Shown here one piece after another: positions 15,390-21,967 of a stretch of DNA of 30,122 bases (positions are counted from its first letter, which is position 1; each line of letters begins with the position of its first letter). Both the position numbers and the translations under genes were made by a program. Source of the stretch: a virus. The DNA lies in the IMG/VR virus record IMGVR_UViG_3300037485_000174, positions 1 to 30,122 of that record; one strand, given 5' to 3'. The notes beneath the pieces are model-generated. The model ran no database searches and was not told the origin of the DNA. It was given only the letters and a program-made list of their open reading frames with translations.

Positions 15390-15786
15390 CAAAGTCAAAC
15401 TTGGTTACGCTAACTTCTGTCTGTGTCTTCTCTACTAGGTTGTTTAATCTTTGCGTTATACTTGGATTGTACATACCAGCCATACCTCCCTCGATTTGGT
15501 CTTGCCTTACTGCTTTTTTTACACGTGAACAGATAGCGAGATACTCTGTGTATCTATTTTCATAATTAGAAAAATAGTGGCTTAAATCGGCTATTATGTC
15601 TTGGTCTGCTAACCAGCATTCGAATCCTTCTATTGTGAGAGGTCGTTCTTTCTCTCTGTATACATCTAGTGCATCTTTACCTACCCAATCTTTTACTAGG
15701 AATGGTTTACTCTTTGTCTCTTTTTTGTACTCTTCAAAATGTTTCCATAGTATCTCTGGTGTCTCTATGTATTTTGGTTTGCCCAT
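15382..15786 (-). CDS. terS: Terminase small subunit (GP3-package-like)
   Basis: The product has 134 residues. 'RPLTIEGFECWLADQDIIADLSHYFSN' followed by 'YTEYLAICSRVKKAVRQDQIEGGMAGMYNPSITQRLNNLVEK' fits the DNA-packaging small subunit family common in Bacteroidota phages (GP3_package). It should bind the packaging start site and hand the DNA to the large subunit, whose gene overlaps its end by 8 nt. The position between replication genes and the large terminase is the usual one. Confidence 0.85.
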   Translation of the reverse strand: MGKPKYIETPEILWKHFEEYKKETKSKPFLVKDWVGKDALDVYREKERPLTIEGFECWLADQDIIADLSHYFSNYENRYTEYLAICSRVKKAVRQDQIEGGMAGMYNPSITQRLNNLVEKTQTEVSVTKFDFDE

Positions 15787-15794
15787 ATTTTATA

Positions 15795-16178
15795 TTATTT
15801 TAGTTGTTGTTCTTGGAAGTCTATTAAGTTGTGTATGCCTTGTAATCTGTCTATGTCGTATATGTCTCTTATTCTATTTAAAAGTACGGCTTGTGGATTA
15901 GTTGTTTTTAAAACTTTGTCTCTTATCTCTTCTAGTCTTTTGTCGTCTTTGGATGCTATCTCGTAATTGTTAACTGAATGAATAACCGTTGCGTGATTGT
16001 ATCTCTTTCCTTTGCTCTTGTATATATCTGCTATACTATGTAACGTTAAATTAAAATCTTTGCGTAGTATGTAACAGAATAAACTCCTTGCGTCTACTAT
16101 TGGTCTCTTACGTGAGTTCTCAAATACATTAACTTTTAGTCTATCTTTTATTTCGTTTGCTATTAATTTGTATTCCAT
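15795..16178 (-). CDS. DnaA domain-IV-like DNA-binding protein
   Basis: The product has 127 residues. 'RKRPIVDARSLFCYILRKDFNLTLHSIADIYKSKGKRYNHATVIHSVNNYE' (residues 23-73) matches the DNA-binding domain IV of the initiator DnaA, including the HATVIHS signature whose residues read the DnaA box. The AAA+ ATPase part is absent, so the protein alone cannot load a helicase. It may bind DnaA-box-like sites in the phage or host origin, either recruiting the host replisome or blocking host initiation. The terminase genes follow 8 nt later. Confidence 0.75.
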   Translation of the reverse strand: MEYKLIANEIKDRLKVNVFENSRKRPIVDARSLFCYILRKDFNLTLHSIADIYKSKGKRYNHATVIHSVNNYEIASKDDKRLEEIRDKVLKTTNPQAVLLNRIRDIYDIDRLQGIHNLIDFQEQQLK

Positions 16179-16188
16179 TTGTTTTTTT

Positions 16189-16833
16189 TTAAAATAGTTT
16201 TTGTTGTGCTACGTGGTTATTTATTCTCTCTATTGCTTTGTCGTAATATTCTTTGTCTAATTCACAAGCGGTTAAATCAAATCCGTAATCGTGACAAGCT
16301 ATTGCAATACTTCCACTTCCTAAATGAGTGTCAAGTATTTTGTCTCCTTGTTTTGCGTATTTGTCTAAAATCCATTTGTAAAGTTCAACAGGTTTTTGTG
16401 TTGGATGTATTCTTATTTCTTTGTTATTCATATCTTTTTGTAAGGCACCGTGCCATAAAATATCAACATAATCTATACCATAACCAAAAGATTTAAAAGC
16501 AATTTCACCATTTGAAGAAGTATAATTAGTTTTATTTTTAAGCCAAAATAAACAACCACCTTTTAAACCGAAATAATTTGCACCCCATATAATTTGATTT
16601 TTTGAAACTCTAAACAATTCATTAAAATATAATTCGTTTGGTATTGAATTATCCCAATTTTTTTTTGTATAATTATTTCTTTTACTGCCAGCTTCTTTTG
16701 TTTTTAAATTAAATCTATTATCATTGCTTGCATCAATACCATAAGGCGGGTCAACAATAGCCAAGTCAAAATGCTTATCTGGATACCTTGCCATTAAAAT
16801 CATATTATCCTCATTTGTTATTGTTAGGCTCAT
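16189..16833 (-). CDS. DNA amino-methyltransferase (beta class, DPPYG type)
   Basis: It transfers a methyl group from S-adenosylmethionine to an exocyclic amino group of a DNA base. The ATG chosen (MSLTITNEDN) shares ATGA with the exonuclease stop; 10 more codons upstream are open but inside that gene. Motif IV DPPYG lies at 28-32. Motif X and I, in the order of the beta class, are HPTQKPVELYKWIL (143-156) and DTHLGSGSIAIA (168-179). The usual FxGxG is changed to HLGSG. At 214 residues it is compact, with a short target-recognition region near 40-130. No partner nuclease lies beside it, so it is an orphan methylase. The central third looks still more AT-rich than its neighbours, which could reflect recent gain. 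Confidence 0.88.
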   Translation of the reverse strand: MSLTITNEDNMILMARYPDKHFDLAIVDPPYGIDASNDNRFNLKTKEAGSKRNNYTKKNWDNSIPNELYFNELFRVSKNQIIWGANYFGLKGGCLFWLKNKTNYTSSNGEIAFKSFGYGIDYVDILWHGALQKDMNNKEIRIHPTQKPVELYKWILDKYAKQGDKILDTHLGSGSIAIACHDYGFDLTACELDKEYYDKAIERINNHVAQQKLF

Positions 16834-17540
16834 TTTGTTTTTAATTTTAAAAGTAAGTAACATTCTATAAATCTCTCTCGTGCTTTCTGCTTGTGTATTT
16901 TTTTAAATAGACTAAATACTACTCTAATATAATTATAATCGCTTAAACAGTCTTTAAATGCGTTTTGAACGTACTTTACTCCGTAGCCTTTGCAGAAGTT
17001 TACATTGTCCGCAGTATCTCCTATAATCATTTGCTCCCAAAAGTTATATCTTGCCTCTTGCTCTGTTATATTGTGATAGCATTGTTTTTTATAATGATAG
17101 TCATATATAATGCAAGGTAGTTGTTTATAGTCTTTGTCTATTGAAACTATTATTACTTCGTCTCTTCCGAATGTCTCTGTTAAGTTAGTCCAGTAGGTAG
17201 CTACTAAATCGTCTGTCTCTACTCCGTAACCTATTTTAGCATCGTATGTTTCTTTTACATAGTCTTGCAGTTCATTTAGTATTGGAGGAAGTTCTCTGCC
17301 TATTCTATTTGCTTTGTATGTTTTGGATATCTGTTTGCGAAAGTTGCCTCTTGCACCAGCAAATGTTAATACCTTATCTACTTCGTGGTCAAGTTCTATA
17401 GTATTAATGATTTTCATTACTACCTCGTTGTATTTGTCTTTGGCCTCTTCGATTTTATGATATCCGGTACACTCTGGAGATTCTTTTTGCTTGTAACAAC
17501 TGCTCCAGATTAAACTGTCTGCATCTATTAATACTATCAT
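16830..17540 (-). CDS. 5'-3' exonuclease, FEN/T7 gp6 type
   Basis: The product has 236 residues. Acidic metal ligands are all in place: D6 and D8 in LIDADSLIW, ETDD at 108-111, SIDKDYKQLP (133-142) and GDTADNVNFCKGYG (174-187). YKANR (75-79) is the conserved basic segment that holds the phosphate. The set fits the flap endonuclease/5' exonuclease family that removes RNA primers and resects DNA ends. It shares ATGA with both the coiled-coil peptide before it and the methylase after it. It could work with the ERF annealing protein in recombination-dependent replication. Confidence 0.88.
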   Translation of the reverse strand: MIVLIDADSLIWSSCYKQKESPECTGYHKIEEAKDKYNEVVMKIINTIELDHEVDKVLTFAGARGNFRKQISKTYKANRIGRELPPILNELQDYVKETYDAKIGYGVETDDLVATYWTNLTETFGRDEVIIVSIDKDYKQLPCIIYDYHYKKQCYHNITEQEARYNFWEQMIIGDTADNVNFCKGYGVKYVQNAFKDCLSDYNYIRVVFSLFKKIHKQKARERFIECYLLLKLKTK

Positions 17541-17653
17541 ATCGTTACTAGTCTATTGATTTGCTCTATCTGCTCCTCTAGTTCTTTTTTGGCTCTTTCT
17601 CTTTCTGCTATTATCTGTTTTAGTATAGCTTCTGTTTTAATTAATTCATTCAT
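17537..17653 (-). CDS. Coiled-coil peptide of 38 residues
   Basis: The first gene after the promoter at 17678-17708. It encodes 38 residues, MNELIKTEAILKQIIAERER onward, with heptad spacing of Leu and Ile and many Glu, Lys and Arg, so one amphipathic helix is expected. Its TGA shares ATGA with the exonuclease start. Two ATGs are next to each other (ATGAATG) and I took the first. It may partner the exonuclease or only couple translation. No family is recognised. Confidence 0.65.
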   Translation of the reverse strand: MNELIKTEAILKQIIAERERAKKELEEQIEQINRLVTI

Positions 17654-17677
17654 ATTTTTTGTTTTAGTTTAGTTTTA

Positions 17678-17708
17678 CAAAGATAATGTTTTTTATTTTA
17701 TTAACAAA
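17678..17708 (-). promoter_or_regulatory. Bacteroidota-type promoter for the exonuclease-methylase-terminase operon
   Basis: On the minus strand TTTG (17705-17708), a 19-nt spacer and TATCTTTG (17678-17685) match the known Bacteroidota housekeeping promoter (-33 TTTG, -7 TAnnTTTG). It sits in a 58-nt gap after the PD-(D/E)XK-like gene, and the first start codon is 25 nt downstream. Host RNA polymerase should read it, so this operon may be on from early infection. Confidence 0.8.
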
Positions 17709-17711
17709 TTT

Positions 17712-18116
17712 TTAGTATTTATTTATTACTGCTGCTTGGCTCTCTGATAAAAAGTAAACGTTTTTGTTTATCAATTCTTTATTTTCAAAGTCAGTAGTTG
17801 CTTTGCAGTTTACTATATTAACTTTCGGAAGTTCTAACGTATTTAAATAATAAAGATAATTGCCTCTGTTATCAAAAACATAGTAAAACTTTAAGCAATT
17901 TATTTGCATTAATTTATTGTACTTATATTGCTCTAATATTTTAGTTGGATAATATGCGTGTCTTAATTTGAACTCTATTACACAATCTAATCCTTTGGGT
18001 GTTTTGCCTCTTGCATCGTAATGCTCAAACTCTGCTCCTGTCCATTCTAAATTCCATCCATCCAAATTTAGCACTTGAATTATACCTTGCTCCCACTTGT
18101 GGTGTGAATTACTCAT
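17712..18116 (-). CDS. PD-(D/E)XK-like nuclease
   Basis: The product has 134 residues. An N-terminal helix (HHKWEQGIIQVLNLDG) is followed by 'EHYDARGKTPKGLDCVIEFKLRHAYYP'. Asp 34, Glu 48 and Lys 50 could be the catalytic D-x(n)-ExK set, and the strand order fits this fold, used by Holliday-junction resolvases and repair nucleases. The later 'QINCLKFYYVFDNRGNYLYYLNTL' fits the last strands of the core. It is the last gene before the promoter at 17.7 kb, among recombination genes. I infer a resolvase- or repair-type nuclease; substrate unknown. Confidence 0.55.
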   Translation of the reverse strand: MSNSHHKWEQGIIQVLNLDGWNLEWTGAEFEHYDARGKTPKGLDCVIEFKLRHAYYPTKILEQYKYNKLMQINCLKFYYVFDNRGNYLYYLNTLELPKVNIVNCKATTDFENKELINKNVYFLSESQAAVINKY

Positions 18117-18328
18117 CTAGAGCGTGGCTTTGGATTGTTACTCCAAAAATCATTCAAGTCATCTATATAGCTTTGTATTATTCTAGGACTACACTTGCAA
18201 GGATAGTTCACTTTGTGGTCAAAGTAATTAGCGTGTAACTGACTTACTTTTAAATACTCGTCGTTTGTGAGTGTGCCTCTTAAATTATCTCGGAAGTTCG
18301 ACCACCATATCCAGTCTTCTTTTGTCAT
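18113..18328 (-). CDS. Small protein of 71 residues, unknown function
   Basis: The product begins MTKEDWIWWSNFRDNLRGTL and contains CKCSPRIIQSYIDDLNDFW near the end. Its start shares ATGA with the 46-codon gene before it and its stop shares ATGA with the nuclease-like gene after it. The CxC motif, the tryptophan-rich start and a helical C-terminal half are the only features. It has no membrane segment. It was likely kept for a role near DNA metabolism, but there is no direct evidence. Confidence 0.7.
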   Translation of the reverse strand: MTKEDWIWWSNFRDNLRGTLTNDEYLKVSQLHANYFDHKVNYPCKCSPRIIQSYIDDLNDFWSNNPKPRSR

Positions 18329-18465
18329 TTTCTGTTTATTTTAAATTCAAACTCATTCATTTTGTCTCTTCGCTTATCGCAGTTGCAGTTAGGATATATT
18401 TTTTTAACTAGCCATTGAATGCCGGTTACTTTAAACAACCATTCTAATTTGTCTCCTAGTCTCAT
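18325..18465 (-). CDS. Small phage protein of 46 residues with a CxC motif
   Basis: The product begins MRLGDKLEWLFKVTGIQWLV and continues KKIYPNCNCDKRRDKMNEF. The combination of a short helix, 'KVTGI.WLVKK' and 'CxC..R.....N' is one I recall from small proteins found widely in phages without a known role. The start and the stop both lie in ATGA overlaps. The two cysteines with nearby Asp and Arg could hold a metal or contact DNA. Confidence 0.7.
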   Translation of the reverse strand: MRLGDKLEWLFKVTGIQWLVKKIYPNCNCDKRRDKMNEFEFKINRK

Positions 18466-18578
18466 AAAAATACATTTACTACTATTACAAAAGCTATTAT
18501 TACTATTGACATAAATAATACTATATCCTTTACTGTTTGTAAAACAAATTTTAACTCTTTTTTATCTTGTGGTGTCAT
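18462..18578 (-). CDS. Single-span membrane peptide of 38 residues
   Basis: The product begins MTPQDKKELKFVLQTVKDIV and then has one hydrophobic segment, residues 19-38 (IVLFMSIVIIAFVIVVNVFL), reaching the C-terminus. The charged N-terminal half suggests an inside N-terminus. Both ends lie in ATGA overlaps with neighbours, so translation is likely. It could be an inner-membrane peptide made early that changes the host envelope or excludes other phages. That role is speculation. Confidence 0.65.
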   Translation of the reverse strand: MTPQDKKELKFVLQTVKDIVLFMSIVIIAFVIVVNVFL

Positions 18579-18760
18579 AGCTTTTCTATTTCGTGTTTAA
18601 CTTCATTCCAATATTCGTAGTTTTCTACATCTGACAAATTTTTAATATGTAATGAATCAATAATCTCTTCGACTATTATTAAACCGTATTGTTTTGAATC
18701 TTCCATTAATTTATATTCAAATAAACTAATTAATTTTTTTGCGTATTCTTTTGGTGTCAT
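18575..18760 (-). CDS. Small helical phage protein, YWNEV family, copy 2
   Basis: The product has 61 residues, MTPKEYAKKLISLFEYKLME onward, ending in YWNEVKHEIEKL. The form 'MTPKE.AK.L...F...' with 'YW.EVK.EIEKL' at the end is one I recall from many phages of Bacteroidota, with no known role. It overlaps the gene before it by 4 nt, and that gene encodes a protein with the same ending (YWNEVALEIKKR), so the two are probably paralogues. Confidence 0.72.
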   Translation of the reverse strand: MTPKEYAKKLISLFEYKLMEDSKQYGLIIVEEIIDSLHIKNLSDVENYEYWNEVKHEIEKL

Positions 18761-18945
18761 ACTATTCGTTTTTTAATTTCGAGTGCAACTTCGTTCCAGT
18801 AGTTTAACTCTTTTATCTCTCCTTTGTTTTTAGCGTTTTGAATAAGGCCATTTATAACTTCTTTTAAATATGGTATACTATATCTATTCAATAGATTTTT
18901 GGCTCTTAAATCGCTTGTAAATTGCTCGTTTAAATCAAATCTCAT
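18757..18945 (-). CDS. Small helical phage protein, YWNEV family, copy 1
   Basis: The product has 62 residues, begins MRFDLNEQFTSDLRAKNLLN and ends YWNEVALEIKKRIV. The C-terminal part aligns with that of the next gene (YWNEV..EI.K), while the N-terminal half differs. It overlaps the sigma-like gene by 11 nt upstream and the next gene by 4 nt. It is helical and soluble. Tandem duplication with divergence is the likely origin. Confidence 0.68.
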   Translation of the reverse strand: MRFDLNEQFTSDLRAKNLLNRYSIPYLKEVINGLIQNAKNKGEIKELNYWNEVALEIKKRIV

Positions 18946-19474
18946 TTTTTATCTGTTGTTTAATTCTTTTAACTGTGTTTCTTATACTCCAGTAAGATAG
19001 TTTTGTCTCTTCGCTTAAATCTGTAATAGAGTAGCTTTCAACGAATATCTTTTGATAGATAAACTTTATATAACAAAGACTTGCTTTGTACTCTGTGTGC
19101 TCATCTATTGAGTCTATCTCGTTGTTTAACTCTTTTATCCAGTTTGAAACCAAATCTTTTTGGAAGTAAAACTTCTCCTCTGAATATTCGCTTGGCTCTT
19201 CTATTAAAATTACGTCCTCGATGTTTACTATAATTTTCTTTTTGTTTTTTCTGAAGTCATCTAGATACATATTTTTTAAAGTAACGTAAATAAAAAAGAA
19301 GTTTATCTCCTCTCCGTCGTACATTAAATCGTTGTTTTTTATCTGACTATAATTATAAATCTTAATATACATCTCTTGGACATAGTCCTCTGCGATGTCA
19401 TCTGGACACCCAAATGATTTTACGTATTTTAACCAAGTGGAATGCTTTAGGAATAGAACATCGAGTATATTCAT
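18935..19474 (-). CDS. Sigma-70-family-like RNA polymerase factor
   Basis: The product has 179 residues. Residues 11-80 resemble sigma region 2: 'HSTWLKYVKSFGCPDDIAEDYVQEMYIKIYNYS' carries the DIAED.VQE..IK pattern, and 'FFFIYVTLKNMYLDDFRKNKKK' the second half with its basic end. Residues 148-178 (SYSITDLSEETKLSYWSIRNTVKRIKQQIK) form a helix-turn-helix like region 4. The linker is acidic. The size is that of an ECF-type sigma. Phages use such factors to redirect host polymerase to late genes; here it could read the CGTTATAT elements. It lies 1 nt after the helicase gene. Confidence 0.72.
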   Translation of the reverse strand: MNILDVLFLKHSTWLKYVKSFGCPDDIAEDYVQEMYIKIYNYSQIKNNDLMYDGEEINFFFIYVTLKNMYLDDFRKNKKKIIVNIEDVILIEEPSEYSEEKFYFQKDLVSNWIKELNNEIDSIDEHTEYKASLCYIKFIYQKIFVESYSITDLSEETKLSYWSIRNTVKRIKQQIKNEI

Positions 19475-19475
19475 T

Positions 19476-20387
19476 TTATAAAAAATTAAGTTGACTTTCT
19501 TTTATAGTCCTTAATATAGATTTGCCCTCTATACTAAAGCCTACATTATTTTGTAAAGCTACGATTTCTATTGGATTATCAATACTTGTTGGTCGGCCTC
19601 CTGTTTCTATCTCTTTTATCTTTCTTATATGTAACATTGTAGTTGTGTATAATTGTGGATGTAAAGTTAACCGGTGAACTACTATAAAATCGTCTGCTCT
19701 GTTTACAAATTTACCACCCCCCTCTACATCACTTGCCATTGGTGGAAGTGGATGCCCAGCAAATGGATGGTCGTTTCTGTACACTTGTCTCAAAGCGTTT
19801 GTGTTTGCGTGAGTGTTTAACCATAAAGAAATTTTAAACTCCTTGCAGAACATTCTCATTTCAGTACACGCTTGGTAATCATATTCGTGGCCTCCTAGAT
19901 TTTTCATTAAATCGTTATCTTTAATCAAAGCATTGTACGGGTCAAGTAATATACCATTATAATTGAATTGTTTTTTAACAGATTTGAACATATCTATTGC
20001 AGAATGATAATCGTACATCTTTGCATTATCGACAAACTTAAAATGACTATTAATAAAATCGGTGTGAGTTTTAAAGTTGCTTTCAGAAACTAAATTTATA
20101 GGTGTTTCATCCAAAAACTCAACTAACTTTCTAATCAAAGAGTAAGAATCATTCTCGGTGCTACATACTAACCACTTTAAATCGTGCTTTAAAGAATAAC
20201 AAAGCATTAAATAAAGAATAGAGGTCGTTTTACCTACGTTTGCGTGTCCAAGTACTATATTAAAATTTGATGTCTTAAAACGTATGTATTCGTCTAACTG
20301 AGGGATGTCTAGTTTTAATCCCTCTTTGAGTTTACCAGACCTAATCTGTCGGAGGATATCTAATTGTTTGTTGTAATCTATTAGCAT
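19476..20387 (-). CDS. DnaB/RecA-fold replicative helicase core
   Basis: The product has 303 residues. Walker A GHANVGKT lies at 47-54, the next motif STEND at 76-80, Walker B GILLDPYNAL at 145-154 and WLNTHANTN at 189-197. 'DVEGGGKFVNRADDFIVVHR' and the later 'KIKEIETGGRP' are typical for the sensor and finger region of DnaB-like or Twinkle-like helicases. No primase domain or N-terminal helical domain is present, so a host primase is needed. It should unwind the fork on phage DNA. It follows the SSB-like gene after a 65-nt gap with a hairpin. Confidence 0.82.
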   Translation of the reverse strand: MLIDYNKQLDILRQIRSGKLKEGLKLDIPQLDEYIRFKTSNFNIVLGHANVGKTTSILYLMLCYSLKHDLKWLVCSTENDSYSLIRKLVEFLDETPINLVSESNFKTHTDFINSHFKFVDNAKMYDYHSAIDMFKSVKKQFNYNGILLDPYNALIKDNDLMKNLGGHEYDYQACTEMRMFCKEFKISLWLNTHANTNALRQVYRNDHPFAGHPLPPMASDVEGGGKFVNRADDFIVVHRLTLHPQLYTTTMLHIRKIKEIETGGRPTSIDNPIEIVALQNNVGFSIEGKSILRTIKESQLNFL

Positions 20388-20409
20388 TTTTGTTTTTAGT
20401 TTTGAAAAT

Positions 20410-20440
20410 ACCGGCAGCTAGTTTTGAATTTACTGCCGGT
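20410..20440 (-). terminator. Hairpin between SSB-like and helicase genes (attenuator or bidirectional terminator)
   Basis: ACCGGCAG and CTGCCGGT form a perfect 8-bp GC-rich stem with a 15-nt loop, rare in such AT-rich DNA. On the minus strand the 3' tract is ATTTTC, so termination would be partial. On the plus strand five T follow (20440-20444), so it would stop antisense transcripts better. It could lower helicase expression relative to the abundant SSB. The 10-mer TTCAAAACTA appears once in the loop and once 22 bp downstream. Confidence 0.6.
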
Positions 20441-20452
20441 TTTTAGTTAATT

Positions 20453-20800
20453 TTAGAATGGTAAATCGTCTTCCAAATCTACAACCTTTGTAACTTGGGT
20501 TTGTCTATCCGGCATAAAACTATCAGCAGACTTCTCTCTCTCTCCTTTGTTAATGTTCCAGCCTTGGATGTTTGCAAAATATCTTCCTTTCCATTCTGTG
20601 CCTCTTAAGTTAATTCCTATTTTAACTATGTCTCCTATTTGAAAGTTGTCTAATAAGGAAACTTTGTCTTGTGTAAATTCTACCGGAATAGTCTGTGGGT
20701 ATTGGTCGTTTGTTTTAACCACCGCTAGTCTCTTTTGAAAACCTTTTGCTCCAATTGTTTCTGTCTCGTTAATTACGATTAATTCTCCTTGTACTTCCAT
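20453..20800 (-). CDS. Single-stranded DNA-binding protein candidate (DUF3127-like)
   Basis: The product has 115 residues. 'KGFQKRLAVVKTNDQYPQTIPVEFTQDKVSLLDNFQIGDIVKIGINLRGTEWKGRYFANIQGWNI' fits the OB-fold family DUF3127 of Bacteroidota. The C-terminus ends in the acidic tip DLEDDLPF, as in bacterial SSB where this tip calls in partner proteins. Placed between ERF recombinase and helicase, an SSB role in replication and recombination is likely. It binds no metal and has no other domain. Confidence 0.8.
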   Translation of the reverse strand: MEVQGELIVINETETIGAKGFQKRLAVVKTNDQYPQTIPVEFTQDKVSLLDNFQIGDIVKIGINLRGTEWKGRYFANIQGWNINKGEREKSADSFMPDRQTQVTKVVDLEDDLPF

Positions 20801-20801
20801 C

Positions 20802-21395
20802 TTATTTGTTGTTTAAAAGTGCTTGTTTCACTTCGTTAGTTAATTTGTATTTTTTCTCTATTAAATTAATGTCTCCTCCCATAGCAATATAGTTTAATGC
20901 TCTGTCATATTCTGGAGTTTTAAATTCTAAAGATACTATCTCTTTGGCTTTTACTGGCTCTTTTGAGTGTGTATTTGTAGCATCTGCATCGGCAGTATCG
21001 TCTATTAATAATAAGTTGCCTAGAGCGTACTTTTTTGCGTAGCTGGATGCACTTCCAAACGCTTGAGGTGTTTGCATTCCTTTTTGGTTTAAATCTATTC
21101 CTACTACCGCAGAACAATCAATACTCTTTCCACTCTCGCAATCCCAAATAGTTGCAACCGAAGTCATAACCGGAGGATTTGCATTAATTAACTGCTCGTT
21201 AATTGTGAAGTAAACTCCGTACTTATCGTTAAATGGTTTTAATCCCTCTAAAATATCCTCTGCACTTCTAAAGTTGTATTTCCCAAAGGAATTAAATCTG
21301 CTTTTTTTTGCTTTGAACTCTTGTTGGATTCTGCAAAGTTTCTCTCCAATACATAAAGGAATATCAATTGCTGGTAATTCAATTTTGTTTGCCAT
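20802..21395 (-). CDS. erf: ERF-family single-strand annealing recombinase
   Basis: The product has 197 residues. 'FGKYNFRSAEDILEGLKPFNDKYGVYFTI' (38-66) and 'GMQTPQAFGSASSYAKKYALGNLLLIDDTADADAT' (106-140) are the two signature parts of the ERF family, Rad52-like ring proteins that anneal complementary strands. The C-terminal 40 residues are a small helical domain. It is followed 1 nt later by the SSB-like gene, the usual pairing of annealase and SSB. With the exonuclease at 17 kb it forms a recombination set. Confidence 0.9.
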   Translation of the reverse strand: MANKIELPAIDIPLCIGEKLCRIQQEFKAKKSRFNSFGKYNFRSAEDILEGLKPFNDKYGVYFTINEQLINANPPVMTSVATIWDCESGKSIDCSAVVGIDLNQKGMQTPQAFGSASSYAKKYALGNLLLIDDTADADATNTHSKEPVKAKEIVSLEFKTPEYDRALNYIAMGGDINLIEKKYKLTNEVKQALLNNK

Positions 21396-21396
21396 T

Positions 21397-21582
21397 TTAA
21401 TTTGTTTTTAAGGTTATTATTATATTCATTAATATTTCTTTTGCTTGATTTAAATTGTCAAAGTCTATTTCTTCTTCAGTTTCATTTTCAATAACTCTAC
21501 CGCTAAAATCACTAAAAATTCTTATACTATAACTTTGTTCTAATTTATCTGTAATTTTTAATAAGATATATATTTCCTCCAT
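21397..21582 (-). CDS. Small acidic protein of 61 residues, unknown function
   Basis: The product begins MEEIYILLKITDKLEQSYSI and holds an acidic middle (IENETEEEIDFDNLNQ) followed by a helix (AKEILMNIIITL). It lies 1 nt from both neighbours in the ERF operon. The strands and helix suggest a small alpha/beta protein. I do not recognise it. Confidence 0.65.
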   Translation of the reverse strand: MEEIYILLKITDKLEQSYSIRIFSDFSGRVIENETEEEIDFDNLNQAKEILMNIIITLKTN

Positions 21583-21583
21583 T

Positions 21584-21781
21584 TTAATTTGTTTTTAGTG
21601 AATAATAATAATTTGCTTTGTTGTACTCTTGGCTCATTATAATTGCATCGTGAACCTCGATGTTGTTTGTCAGTCTTTCGACCTCGTCCATTAGTCTTAA
21701 ATTCTCAATTCTTAAGGCCTCGTTACTTTGGCTTAAAAAATTAAATAATTCTTTAGTGCCCCAATTTTCTTCTGCTTTCAT
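21584..21781 (-). CDS. Small coiled-coil protein of 65 residues, unknown function
   Basis: The product begins MKAEENWGTKELFNFLSQSN, and residues 20-45 (NEALRIENLRLMDEVERLTNNIEV) form a likely coiled coil. The C-terminus is Tyr- and Asn-rich. It is 1 nt from the next gene and 6 nt from the previous one. It is soluble, with no known motif. Confidence 0.65.
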   Translation of the reverse strand: MKAEENWGTKELFNFLSQSNEALRIENLRLMDEVERLTNNIEVHDAIIMSQEYNKANYYYSLKTN

Positions 21782-21787
21782 TTTGTT

Positions 21788-21967
21788 TTAGTTTTCGTTA
21801 ATAAATTCTGTGTACTCGTAATATTCGTCGTAAAATAATGTATATTGTAAATCTGGGTGCAATTCTTTATATTTTCTTTGCTCTTGCCTTGCTTGTCTTT
21901 CAGTTAGCAAAAGTATATAAGGTTTACCTTCTTCCAGCAATACCCATCTAGTATCGTTAATCTCCAT
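21788..21967 (-). CDS. Small charged protein of 59 residues, unknown function
   Basis: I chose the ATG of MEINDTRWVLLEEGKPYILL, which overlaps the stop of the gene before it by 11 nt (ATGGAGATTAA), the same overlap style as the protease/Cys-rich pair. A start 7 codons upstream is possible. The middle is helical (ERQARQEQRKYKELHPDLQY) and the end Tyr- and Glu-rich. No family recognised. Confidence 0.65.
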   Translation of the reverse strand: MEINDTRWVLLEEGKPYILLLTERQARQEQRKYKELHPDLQYTLFYDEYYEYTEFINEN

